26,969 bases of DNA, taken from an uncultured Collinsella sp. (GTDB lineage: Bacteria > Actinomycetota > Coriobacteriia > Coriobacteriales > Coriobacteriaceae). A program made the position numbers and the translations under genes. The notes below the pieces were generated by a model. That model was not told the origin of the DNA. It ran no database searches and was given only the letters and a program-made list of their open reading frames with translations. The stretch covers positions 1 to 26,969 of the forward strand of contig CABSKX010000030.1 in the NCBI GenBank assembly GCA_902478365.1. Direction: 5' to 3'. Positions 1 to 9,300 of this stretch are shown one piece after another. The first letter of the stretch is position 1. Every line of letters starts with the position of its first letter.

Positions 1-17
1 CATCTTGAACACCTTTC
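1..17 (-). promoter_or_regulatory. Ribosome binding site and start codon of the next BREX gene (probably pglZ), cut by window edge
   Basis: On the minus strand a good Shine-Dalgarno sequence, GAAAGGTG (10-17), sits six bases before an ATG at 3-1, so a gene begins here and runs off the window. In type 1 BREX loci the gene after pglX is pglZ, a large alkaline-phosphatase-superfamily protein, so that is the expected identity. Only the start codon is visible and the identity is inferred from position alone. Confidence 0.5.
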
Positions 18-41
18 GCTCTTAACTAGGTGTCCAATTCA

Positions 42-140
42 TCATACCCACTCCACGTTAATAAACTTGCGCTCGCTATTGCCGGTTTTGCGAACCCAGC
101 CCTCAGCAATACCCGTGTTGATGAACTTTTCCATTTCCAT
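42..140 (-). CDS. Possible 32-aa small protein between the regulator and the next BREX gene
   Basis: A 32-codon ORF (ATG at 140, TGA at 44-42) begins four bases after the stop of the upstream wHTH/PglZ-like gene, so it could be translated by coupling. A weak GTGGAG lies 9-14 bases upstream of the ATG. The product starts MEMEKFINTG, ends FINVEWV and is mixed-charge with two tryptophans. I do not recognise it. It may be a real small protein, a leader peptide, or the remnant of a winged-helix end left by recombination. A seven-codon ORF follows it directly. Confidence 0.3.
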   Translation of the reverse strand: MEMEKFINTGIAEGWVRKTGNSERKFINVEWV

Positions 141-144
141 TGTT

Positions 145-2100
145 TTACTCCACTTCTAGTACAAACTGGTCATGGCTAACAAATACGCGCTCGCTAGCGC
201 TTGAATAAAACAAGTCCGACTTACGAATTATCTGGATGAGCTGCGCGCGCGGAACCACTACGCCGTACTCTTCCGAAAGCAAGTCGACAAGATCGTCGAT
301 ATCGATCGATATCTCGCGCGCCACCACCGCCTGGATAAAATCACGGCCCTTCATGGCAAGGCCGCGTGGCGCAAAGAGCTTAATGCCCACAAGGTTTCCG
401 TGCCCCAGCAGGTCCTCCTGCGACAGGAGCACGCTTTCGTAAAATGCATCGGATAGACCGTACTCAAGTAAGGGCAAATCGGATGCGCAGCGCCTGAGCC
501 ACGGCACGGTAAAGTACGGCGTATCGTCATCAGCGCCACGCTCGATGGCATCCAAAGCAAAGCTGCGCAAATCGGCATCCCTAATATCAAGCTCATCAAG
601 ACCATCGCGCGTAATCCAGCTCGACTCATCGTAGTCAAGCAAGTCGCCCGACCTAATGGCTCGATAGACCATGTTTTTAAAGGACATACAGTTCAACATG
701 GATTGAGGCAGGCTATCGTGCTCGACGATGGCTCCGTGCATCAAAGACAGATAGAAATCTGTCTGGCTTACACCCCGGCCTCTACAGGCGCAGTCAGCAT
801 AAAGCGTGAACCCCGTTTGATAGGCAAACAATTCCAGCTTGAGCGTTTCGTCGGGCGAGCATCCCGCCAGCTCAGCAAACTGGGAAAGCAGGTACCAATC
901 CTCATCAAGCTTGGGAAGAGTTGGCTCACTGGCCATGACGCCTTCAGATCCGGTATCAACACACTCGCCATGGAACGGCTGGGGATGTACGTCTTCAGCC
1001 ACAGCAACGCGCGGAGCCGCCGTGGCCGGCCCGCATTCATTATCTTCAATAACGTTTTCTCGGGCTTCGACCGGATCACTTTGCGTCTCGGGAACAAAGC
1101 TCTCAGCACTCGCTTCAACGTCCGCAAACCAATCGTTCGCATCGACAACGCACGGTGATGACCGATAGAACAGCGCTCGTTCATCGAAGCCGAGTTCGTT
1201 AATAGCTCGAATCGTATCGAATTTGCCGGCCACATCCTCGCGAATCAACACAACATCGTCGGGCAACAATACCCGCTCAACAACATCCGCGTATGCACCG
1301 CCAACGTCATGCCATAAAAGAATGGAACCGGACGTTGTATCAAATGCCATTTGCAGCTGCTCGGAGAGCTCGACTAGGGAGTCATCCAGCATTTGTTCTT
1401 CGCATGGCGCGGGGGTCTCATCGACGCCCAGGAACCGATAGCCAAAACCATGCACCGTTTTAATCCAAAGGGGATTCTTTACTTCATCTCCTAGCTTCTT
1501 ACGGAGGTTTTTAACATGCGAAGCAAGAGCTCTATTCGATTCAGCGAAGCCAACGCCCATCGAGATCTGCGACAGTTCCTCATTTGAAATCTCAACGCTT
1601 GACCTAGCCGTAAGTACATTCAAGACACTATATTCAATTGGCGTAAGCGCAAGCTCCTCGCCATCGAGCTGAACAATACGGTTCTCAGAGTCAACGACAA
1701 GCACACGGTCGCCATGCGCAGAACGAAATACACGCCCGCCTTCACCAATGCTCGCCTCAGGCTCAAATCCCGGAGCAAAATCGAGACGATAGCCATAACC
1801 GTGAACGCCCTTAAGCCAACGAGCGTTGCGGGCATCTTCTTTCAATTTCTTGCGAATGTTCTTGATATGGCTATCGAGCACTCGATGTGACTTAGGGTCA
1901 TCGTGGCCAAATGCCGCAACAAACAGCTCTTGGCGAGAAAATGCATGACCCGGTTTTTGAGCCATGCAAAACAAGATGTTGAACTCATTGGGGGTCAAGC
2001 ATAAGTAGGAACCGTCCATGTACGCATCGCACATGGTTGGATCGAGCAGAAGATTGCTATCGATTCGAATGATCTGATTGTTGTTTACCAATGCTCCCAT
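145..2100 (-). CDS. Double OmpR-type winged-helix protein with PglZ N-terminus-like domain; putative BREX regulator
   Basis: 651 residues. Residues about 10-108 and 132-225 are two tandem OmpR/PhoB-type winged helices. Each has the LTPxE-[FY] recognition start, the SHxKNxRKKL helix and the VHGxGYR wing hairpin. There is no receiver domain. Residues about 244-336 resemble the start of BREX PglZ proteins: a hydrophobic ILLWHD strand, then LPDDVV, FYRSSP and NDWFADVEASAESF, comparable to the conserved NWLLD..LYS..F stretch. A low-complexity acidic linker follows (about 337-390). The unrecognised C-terminal third ends in a small winged-helix-like module (IDIDDLVDLLSEEYG to the end). The gene lies 32 bases after the detached pglX C-terminal gene and just before the expected pglZ. 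I infer a DNA-binding protein that links BREX expression or assembly to PglZ partners. The wHTH calls are firm and the PglZ resemblance is moderate. I have not seen this architecture described. Confidence 0.75.
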   Translation of the reverse strand: MGALVNNNQIIRIDSNLLLDPTMCDAYMDGSYLCLTPNEFNILFCMAQKPGHAFSRQELFVAAFGHDDPKSHRVLDSHIKNIRKKLKEDARNARWLKGVHGYGYRLDFAPGFEPEASIGEGGRVFRSAHGDRVLVVDSENRIVQLDGEELALTPIEYSVLNVLTARSSVEISNEELSQISMGVGFAESNRALASHVKNLRKKLGDEVKNPLWIKTVHGFGYRFLGVDETPAPCEEQMLDDSLVELSEQLQMAFDTTSGSILLWHDVGGAYADVVERVLLPDDVVLIREDVAGKFDTIRAINELGFDERALFYRSSPCVVDANDWFADVEASAESFVPETQSDPVEARENVIEDNECGPATAAPRVAVAEDVHPQPFHGECVDTGSEGVMASEPTLPKLDEDWYLLSQFAELAGCSPDETLKLELFAYQTGFTLYADCACRGRGVSQTDFYLSLMHGAIVEHDSLPQSMLNCMSFKNMVYRAIRSGDLLDYDESSWITRDGLDELDIRDADLRSFALDAIERGADDDTPYFTVPWLRRCASDLPLLEYGLSDAFYESVLLSQEDLLGHGNLVGIKLFAPRGLAMKGRDFIQAVVAREISIDIDDLVDLLSEEYGVVVPRAQLIQIIRKSDLFYSSASERVFVSHDQFVLEVE

Positions 2101-2132
2101 AGCGGCTCTTTCGACTTCTAGCGCGCAGACGA

Positions 2133-3101
2133 CTATTTGATTTTGGCGAGAACGTCCTGGAACTTGGCGTAATTGACCTTAACGCCATCATCCAAATCAA
2201 TCTCAATCATTTGGTCTGCAAGGTGATGGACCTTCTCCTCGTAGCTCACGAGCTCGGCAGCTTGGTCGCTTATGCGCTTTTGCTCCTTAGCAAGACGAGC
2301 ACGATCACGACTGTCGCTTACCTCTATCTGGTCGGCAATCCACATCAGCCGATTGCGGTAACGTTCTTGCTGAGGATGGATATAACCCGTACGAATCAGC
2401 GCCAACAAATCAGGGCGATAGCGATGCATGTAGACCAACGCCCTAAAGCCGCCCTTCTTGCCCGAATCGAACAGCCAATAAATAGGGCGCTTCTTATAGG
2501 TCTGGCAGTGGTCCCTAAAGAAATCCTTCAAAAAGTAGGTGCGAATCACCTCGCGCGAGGTGCCCTTGCCGCCGAGCGCCTCGGCAATAAAGGCCAGATT
2601 CTGCTCGAGCGTTTCCTCGCCATACACGGTGCGCACAAAGTCAATAAAATAGCGCACGATGTCGTCGTCAAAGTACTCGTCGTCGGTAATGGGCAGCACG
2701 TCGTCGCCATCGGGCATAAAGGTCACGTGATTGGGGTCGGGCATCTTGGCCAGATAGTCGTTGACCGTGGCACCCTGGTCGGCCAAAACCAGACCGTCCA
2801 CGTCCAGCGAATAGCGGCCGAACATACAGCCCACGGCATAGCTAATGAGCGAAGTGATCTCGTCGCGCTTGGTGCGCACGTACTTGTTGCCCTTGTAGCT
2901 CTCGGGAATCTCGTCGGCAGTATCGAAGATCCGCGCCACCGAGACGTACTTGTCCTCGACCTCGATGGGCACCTCGCCCTCCATGTTGTAGATCTTGGCA
3001 AAGATTCGGTTGAGCTCCTCCTCGTTAGCGCGAAGCTGCTCAAAGCGAGCATTGACCTCGGCCTTGCGAGCCTCGTATTTATCGGAAAGTAAGGTTGGCA
3101 T
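2133..3101 (-). CDS. pglX: PglX C-terminal part (split BREX-1 adenine methyltransferase)
   Basis: 322 residues that match only the C-terminal region of BREX-1 PglX. They include the RANEEELNRIF helix, ISYAVGCMFGRYSLD, the acidic DDEYFDDDIV segment, the EALGGKG and YFLKDFF stretch, RPIYWLFDSGKKGGF and DDGVKVNYAKFQ near the end. The catalytic motifs are absent. They are on the 844-residue protein encoded 0.7 kb upstream, and together the two parts have the length of a normal PglX (about 1,200 residues). ATG at 3101 is chosen because GGGTG lies six bases upstream and PglX similarity begins soon after. An ATG at 3149 would add 16 residues unlike PglX and has no clear RBS. The part could complement the N-terminal half in trans, be a dead remnant, or be a cassette joined to other N-terminal parts by recombination. 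Confidence 0.85.
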   Translation of the reverse strand: MPTLLSDKYEARKAEVNARFEQLRANEEELNRIFAKIYNMEGEVPIEVEDKYVSVARIFDTADEIPESYKGNKYVRTKRDEITSLISYAVGCMFGRYSLDVDGLVLADQGATVNDYLAKMPDPNHVTFMPDGDDVLPITDDEYFDDDIVRYFIDFVRTVYGEETLEQNLAFIAEALGGKGTSREVIRTYFLKDFFRDHCQTYKKRPIYWLFDSGKKGGFRALVYMHRYRPDLLALIRTGYIHPQQERYRNRLMWIADQIEVSDSRDRARLAKEQKRISDQAAELVSYEEKVHHLADQMIEIDLDDGVKVNYAKFQDVLAKIK

Positions 3102-3273
3102 GTTTACACCCAATCTAATAGAGCCGCAATTCAGCTCAAGTAGCGACATTTAGATACGGCAAAGTAGCCGAAGTAACAATAAATGGAGTCATAATTAAAG
3201 CGAGCTAGCTGCAAGGCGAACGACCAGATATCACCAATCACGCCCACGCATCGCCATCATGTAATCAGTTTCG

Positions 3274-3801
3274 TCATCCTTGGAAGAATTGAGCTAACTG
3301 CATAACCGTTTGAACGGCAGACAGAGCAATGGATATAGCGTCAGCAGAATCGAAGCCTTCGAGAGAGTTCTCTTTAAAACGCTTCCTATAACGAACTAGT
3401 CCAAATCCTTTGACTGTAATTCGAGCTTGGACAAGTCTTTCGTGAAGATCATCGATGCCAAAGTCCACGAGTAGATAATTCTGCCGATGCATCTCATTAA
3501 GAACGGCATCCAACAAAGAATTGTCAATTCCTTCCCCACTTAAATCTAAAAAGGAAGAAGGGTCATTCTTTACGCCTATGATGCCCCACAGCAAGCCCTG
3601 CGCCACTGGTTTTGTAATCGGCCGAATTGCGGTTACAGGTATATACCAGTTCTTGTCACGTTTAATACAATCAGGAATTTTGCCGGACTTCGGCTCAGCA
3701 TATCTCCTGACCGAACTCTCTTTAATGCCCCATAGATCCGCGACATCTTGAGATGAGTAATAGCTTGCACCGTCAATTGTTACAGGCTTCACCGCAACCA
3801 C
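3274..3801 (-). CDS. HTH (MerR/excisionase-like) protein of unknown function inserted in split pglX
   Basis: 175 residues from GTG at 3801, directly after the TAG of the 844-residue PglX part and in the same frame; GTG at 3792 is an alternative. Residues about 12-60 form a helix-turn-helix of the MerR/excisionase type (YYSSQDVADLWGIKESSVRRY) followed by a basic wing (KRDKNWYIPVTAI). The rest has no family I recognise. It contains GLLWGIIGV, FGIDDLHERLVQARI and a hydrophobic C-terminal helix ending MQLAQFF. Base composition is visibly more A/T-rich than brxC or the housekeeping genes. It could be a regulator of the locus, or a DNA-binding accessory for switching between pglX forms. Neither is shown by sequence alone. 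Confidence 0.6.
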   Translation of the reverse strand: MVAVKPVTIDGASYYSSQDVADLWGIKESSVRRYAEPKSGKIPDCIKRDKNWYIPVTAIRPITKPVAQGLLWGIIGVKNDPSSFLDLSGEGIDNSLLDAVLNEMHRQNYLLVDFGIDDLHERLVQARITVKGFGLVRYRKRFKENSLEGFDSADAISIALSAVQTVMQLAQFFQG

Positions 3802-6336
3802 CTACAGCAATGGATGCCGCTTGAAATCCCAGGAGGTTTCAAACGAGTCCCAGTCGGCTTTTGCTGCATCCCTTAAGATTTCAACAAGATGAACAGCGCA
3901 AGGACTATCCTCTGGACCACCCAATAACGGCAAATAGCCCATTTTGCGAACATTCTTGTGACGACCGGGCATTAGTAGTTGAATAAACGCATCTGCTGTT
4001 GAAGAATTGGCAAAACCTTGAATATAGGATAATTTCACCGCTGCTGCTCGCTCCGTATCAACAAAAGCAGGCTCGATAACGTCAAAGAGGTGCCCAGATC
4101 CACAGTAGCGAAAGGATGCCTTGCCCAATCCGTAATCACCCCAGCTCACAAGCGGTTTAAATCTATAATCCACTGGTAAATCCATTACTTTTCGACCCTC
4201 GCTCTGGGCCGTACCAAAAACAAACTCTCCGGAACGTCCCCAGTGAATTACGGAAATCGAATTGCCGTACCATTTTCTGAAATCTCCGCCATTTTTATAT
4301 GGCACCCACGTTCCACAGTGAGAGTAATCATTGGCTGAAACGTAAGTTGACATGTCGCCGCTAGGGACTTCCCACCACAGTCTAATAAAGCGATCCGTAT
4401 CTCCAGTTTGAATTCCAACTCGCGGTGGCAGAAACGACGCAAGCGTCGCTTTGGAGGCAAAAGCGTCCGCCATGGACTCGGTTACGCCATAAGCAATCAC
4501 GCTATCAGGCAGCCGGTGAAAAAACGAAGGCTTACAACGAAACTTGTCCAGCTTCTGAAAGACGCTCGACCTCAAATCTCTTGAGTCGGCCAAATCAGAA
4601 GCAAGCACACGCAAAAAGGTGCCGGAATAGTCACCAGCAGCATTTGAAAATACTGTCGCAGTCGTCTCAAAAGCAATAGGCATAACAGTGGGAGACATGT
4701 CCATCATGCAAATGACAGGGTGTTCAGACAAAACATCCCGCCTTGCGGAAAGCAAACCTTTGTCAACAGTCCACGTGGCTATCGTAACGAGTGCCGAATA
4801 TGAACCTTTGCGAGCAAATTGAAACGACCTACTTATGAAACAAGCATAGAGGTCAGAAGAATAACCAGGGTAAAAGCGACGAACCCAATCCGCATACCAA
4901 GAACCCAAACTCCTCAACCCCATGTACGGCGGATTGGCCACTACGCAGTCATGGCGGCGAGCGAGAGCTTCGCAGGTCTTAAGGGCACATTCCAGTTTAG
5001 TTTTAGAACTACCGTCAAACAGACCATCGGTGCCGATGAGTTCGATCGCCTCACGCAGTGCGGCAAGGTCGCCCTCACTTGGAGCGAGCAGCGAGCCGAC
5101 CTCGTCCAGATGCGATAGAGCATCGATGAGATCCTTCTTCTTGGCAAGCGCGGCGCCGTGCGGAATGTCATCCTCCTCCAGCATAACCGGCTCGAGCACG
5201 GCAATATCCGCCTGAACCCCACGATTAAAGAATCGCCTATCCATCTCTCGGGCACACATAGCCAGCGCCAACCCTGCAATCTGAGCGGCACGGGAGTCAA
5301 TTTCCATACCATGAAGGTTCTTGGACAGAATGAGTCCGGGAATATCGCGCGATCGGTATTCGCGCTCTAAATACATCTTTGCCAAGAGTTCAAAAGCGTA
5401 AACGAGAATATGGCCCGAGCCACAAGCCGGATCGCACAGCGAAATATCCTCGGGGCTCTCGATTTTAATGAAGTCCTCGTGCTCCGCATCGGGCTCGATG
5501 TAGTACTCCATTTTGTCACGCAGGGGACTTTCCGGGTTGTTTAGCATCCACAAACGCCCCAAGGAGTTCTGCACCATGTAGCGCACGATCCAGTTGGGAG
5601 TAAACAGTTGTGTGGCCGGACCGATGGTGTCCGGCGTCTCCTTGGCCTTAGATTTAAAGAATGCGTCTTTGACCTCGGAATTGTAGAACTGATACATCCA
5701 GCCCAAGGATTCGACGTTTTCCCACGTGCTTCGCTTAACCCGTTCGACCAGAGCGCACAGTACACCTTCCTCACCGCGGTCCAAAAGCCTTGTCGGAAGC
5801 AGTAACGCATCCGCTGTGCCCACGCGGCCAAAGATGGCGGGCAAGCACTCGGCGAGTTCGTTCATCTGCGCCACCAAAATGAGACGGAACAGCGCCTCAT
5901 CATCTGCCGCAGCGACAAGATCAAACACGCAATCGCGCTCTAAGCCCGGCAGATCAAGCTCCGTCGGCATACGCAAGCAGTCTGGCGAAAAACTATCGTA
6001 CTCCGAGGTTTCGCAATATGAACTTAGCATGCGCACGCCACAGGGCAGATAGCCTCGCACTTCCATATAGCGTATTGCAGCAAAGCGATTGAACCAGGTA
6101 TAGGCCATTTCCTCGCAAAAGCGCGCATAGCCGTCATGCTCTATACGACGATATAGTTCCGAACGTTGCGAGCGCTCGAGCGCAGAGAGCACCGTGCCTT
6201 TAACGATGGTTGCATCGCGATCGAATTCTTCACGCCCCGCATCGTCGAGCCCGTAGGCATAGCAACGCTGACGTACCTCATCAATTAAGCGGATGCGTGC
6301 CCAAGGGCAAAACTTTTCGAGCTCTTTCGTATCCAT
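3802..6336 (-). CDS. pglX: PglX (BrxX) N6-adenine methyltransferase, N-terminal and target-recognition part
   Basis: 844 residues. BREX-1 PglX methylates an adenine in a non-palindromic host motif, marking self DNA and guiding phage exclusion. An N-terminal helical region leads to the SAM-binding motif I DPACGSG (302-308), then GMEID, and the catalytic NPPY (468-471). A variable recognition region fills about 480-800. Full-length PglX is about 1,200 residues. This ORF stops right after DSFETSWDFKRHPLL, the hinge before the C-terminal domain, which is encoded separately at 2133-3101. The start lies nine bases after the brxC stop, so it is in the brxABC operon. The recognition region is more A/T-rich than the methyltransferase core, as is common for exchanged specificity modules. 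Motifs are intact, so methylation may still occur if the two parts associate. Confidence 0.92.
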   Translation of the reverse strand: MDTKELEKFCPWARIRLIDEVRQRCYAYGLDDAGREEFDRDATIVKGTVLSALERSQRSELYRRIEHDGYARFCEEMAYTWFNRFAAIRYMEVRGYLPCGVRMLSSYCETSEYDSFSPDCLRMPTELDLPGLERDCVFDLVAAADDEALFRLILVAQMNELAECLPAIFGRVGTADALLLPTRLLDRGEEGVLCALVERVKRSTWENVESLGWMYQFYNSEVKDAFFKSKAKETPDTIGPATQLFTPNWIVRYMVQNSLGRLWMLNNPESPLRDKMEYYIEPDAEHEDFIKIESPEDISLCDPACGSGHILVYAFELLAKMYLEREYRSRDIPGLILSKNLHGMEIDSRAAQIAGLALAMCAREMDRRFFNRGVQADIAVLEPVMLEEDDIPHGAALAKKKDLIDALSHLDEVGSLLAPSEGDLAALREAIELIGTDGLFDGSSKTKLECALKTCEALARRHDCVVANPPYMGLRSLGSWYADWVRRFYPGYSSDLYACFISRSFQFARKGSYSALVTIATWTVDKGLLSARRDVLSEHPVICMMDMSPTVMPIAFETTATVFSNAAGDYSGTFLRVLASDLADSRDLRSSVFQKLDKFRCKPSFFHRLPDSVIAYGVTESMADAFASKATLASFLPPRVGIQTGDTDRFIRLWWEVPSGDMSTYVSANDYSHCGTWVPYKNGGDFRKWYGNSISVIHWGRSGEFVFGTAQSEGRKVMDLPVDYRFKPLVSWGDYGLGKASFRYCGSGHLFDVIEPAFVDTERAAAVKLSYIQGFANSSTADAFIQLLMPGRHKNVRKMGYLPLLGGPEDSPCAVHLVEILRDAAKADWDSFETSWDFKRHPLL

Positions 6337-6345
6337 GTTTCTCCC

Positions 6346-9300
6346 TTAGCCCAAACGGATGGCGTCATTACCCTCAAGTCTTCGCAGCAGCTCTTTGCGC
6401 GCGGCATCCAAGTACTCATCGATCTGCTGCTGTGAGCTCAGCTCCAACGGCCTAAAGACCATGCTGCGGCTCACCGATTTGACACGTCGTCTAGGTGCCG
6501 GTGCAGATTGGGGCTCATTCGTCAGGCCAGGCGCGGTGACCCCCGAATGATCGGTCGTTACCGTCACACTCGTATTTGCCGGTTTGGGACGATTCGCCTC
6601 TTCATAGGCATCGTCAATCATTTTGTACAGAGTCGTCTGAGCACGATCGAGCTTGACGGGCACAGCATCCAGGGCGGTTAGCGTTGCCGCATTATGCACC
6701 TCATCTTTTCGAGCGCTGTGCGACTCCCCGATGCGCGCTAGAGCGACGCCCTTATTTTGGGCATACGCTTCGATATCCCCATAGCGCTCCTCGACAGAAT
6801 TGAGCATGGCGATGCGCTTTTGGTCTAAAAGCTCCTTGTAGGCAGCTCTCACCTGTAGGTTTGCCTCTGAAAGCTTTTGGAACTGCAGACTCAGACTCGG
6901 TTGTTTAACCGCTCCTCCAATGACGGAAAGCGCATCGAGCGTCTCCGAATCGGCCTCAAAGTAATCACGCTCGCTCTCCATTCGCTTGAATATCTCGCAG
7001 GCACTGTCGAATACAGCTACCTTGCTACCGAAAAACTCGTCAATATCTTCGAGATCTTCAGCCGCATCTCCCAGCTCCCCCTCTTTTCCGGCGATCGCCA
7101 TAATTAGATCGACGGCATCGCGGCCGCTCTGCAATAAGCCTTCGATAAGGTTCTTTGCATCCACGACCTCCTTATAGCCCGGGTAACCTGGGTTACGCTG
7201 GTACTCGACCGAAAGAAAGCTCGCCAAGCTATCGCGGCGCTTTTCAAGCGCCGCGCGACATGCCTCGGCAAGGCTGTCCTCTTCGAGCGGCAAAGTATGA
7301 TTGCCGCTCAACTCTTCTACAGCCTGTCGCGCCTTAGATATGGCCGCCCGAGAAAGCTGCTGGCGCGCCTCAACAACAGCCTGTCGTGCCTTAGCAGCCT
7401 TTCGCAGATAATCGAGGATCTTGGAATCCCTAAGATCAATCGCTTGTCCCGCGCAAAGCAGGCGAGCGCGCTTTTGTGCCAGCAGCGTTGCAACCACAGC
7501 GGCAATGTCAATCTCCGCCCAACCGTAAGGTTTCGCATGATACGTCTCGAGCAGCTCTGCCATCGTTACCTGCATATGTTGGGCAGCGCGAGCTTCCAGC
7601 AGGCGCATAACCGCTTCGATGGCTCCGGCGTTAGGCTCTTGCCCATTCATTGCCGGAGTGTACGCGGTTAGAATTTGCTTGATCTGCATATCGCTGTCGT
7701 AGTTTTTATCAATAAGCGACAGCTTGTTGTACGTAACGGAAACAAGCTGGCGTACGCAGTCCTCGATCATATTCTTGGCAGACGCCGATTTGACTGGCGA
7801 ATACTCGCTGCCGTAGACATAGAACGTTCCATGCAGCACCGCCTGGCGCATAAGGTCCTCTGTACGCTTATCCAGAGCAACGCGCTCTTCCTGCTTGCCG
7901 CGCAAGATCGAAGCTACCACTTCGCTGCGATTGTCTGCCTGACGGCTATTGAGGTATTGCTCAATACATGCCGACTGATACAGACAGTCGTAATAATCCT
8001 GCTGGGAATCGAGCACTACAATGGCTTCTCCCCTGCTAGAGCTAAGGAGCAGGTCCTCGCGCGAAGGGATCGGGGTGCCATCCACGCCAGAAATCACGCG
8101 CAGCGCCAGCCCCGATGCGCTGTTATAACGGGTGTCGTCCAGATATTCCTCGACATCAAAAACGTTTTTACCGACCGACACCTTAGCGTTTTCGAAGACC
8201 TGCCTAAACATAATCTGCGCGGCCTTGGACGTAATCTTCGTAGCGTCCGGCTGCACGCGCGAAATCTGCTGGGCGATCTCCTGCTCTTCGTCGGTCAGGT
8301 ACTTATACGTTTCGCCATTACGAGCCACATAGTTTTGGCGCACTAAACGCTCCAAGGACTGCGAAATCTGTTCGCGAACGACAATGCGGTCGGTGCGGAC
8401 GTCGTCGGTCATTAGGGTGATCAAGTTTTCAACGTTTGCCGGCATGTCCTTATCGACATACAGGATCAAGAAAAGCAGTTTGAGTACCGGAATGTCGCAT
8501 TCCTCAAGACCCTGCCCCTTTTGGGCGGCATCCGCCGCTCGAAGAACTACACGACGATGATAGTCCTCGAGCGACGTCGAGATCGTATTGTAGAAACGCC
8601 AAAGCGGAACCAGGGCATTCTGGTCCTTATCCTCTATGCATCGAGCGGAGTCTTGAAAGCCACTCAGCATGGAACGCTCGGCGCTTGAGCTGTTTTTTCC
8701 GGACGCGCCGTGATTGCGCAGCTCATCCATGATTTTTTGAATGAGCTTAAACTGGTAATCAGCAAACGGATACGTGCTGGCGAAGTCTTCGGCGCCCTCG
8801 TAGCCAATTAAATCGGCCGCCGCGTCCTTAAAGCTATACAAGTTGTTGAGGACCGCCGAGCGCTCCTGATACTCAGCCTTCAGCAAGTCGTTCGCATCCT
8901 GATTTTTCGCCAAAATGCGGCGACGAATGACTTCATCGGCGCACGAGCTGCTCAAAGATAAACGCGTATTAAAGCGGTCCTGAATCTTGGAGAAGTCACT
9001 GCCCTTAACCTTGGTAATTTGATCAATCGCCTGCTGTCCGGTGACCATAACCCATACACGACCGCCACATTTGGTACCCAGCGCCTCGACAATGCTCTGC
9101 AAGTTCAGCATTAGCTCGGTATCGCTCGCGATAAACTGGCTCATCTCGTCGGCCATAAAGATCATGCGATATGGACCGCCGCATTCTTGCTCGCGACGCT
9201 TTGTGTATTTAGCAATATCGTCGGTAAGCTGGTCGATTGAAAAATCATTGCTTTCCGTTTTTTCATACCAGCGCTCCGCCTCGTCCTTGCTCATGACGCC

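Noticed and set aside
2211..3092. 293-codon plus-strand ORF over the PglX C-terminal gene
   Set aside because: Antisense shadow; hydrophobic repetitive composition and no RBS, while the other strand matches PglX strongly.
2133..6336. Recombinase-mediated pglX inversion system inside the window
   Set aside because: No integrase or invertase gene and no clear inverted repeat at the two pglX ends was found, so switching is only a hypothesis.
7675..8346. 223-codon plus-strand ORF inside brxC
   Set aside because: Antisense to a full-length BrxC, no domain.
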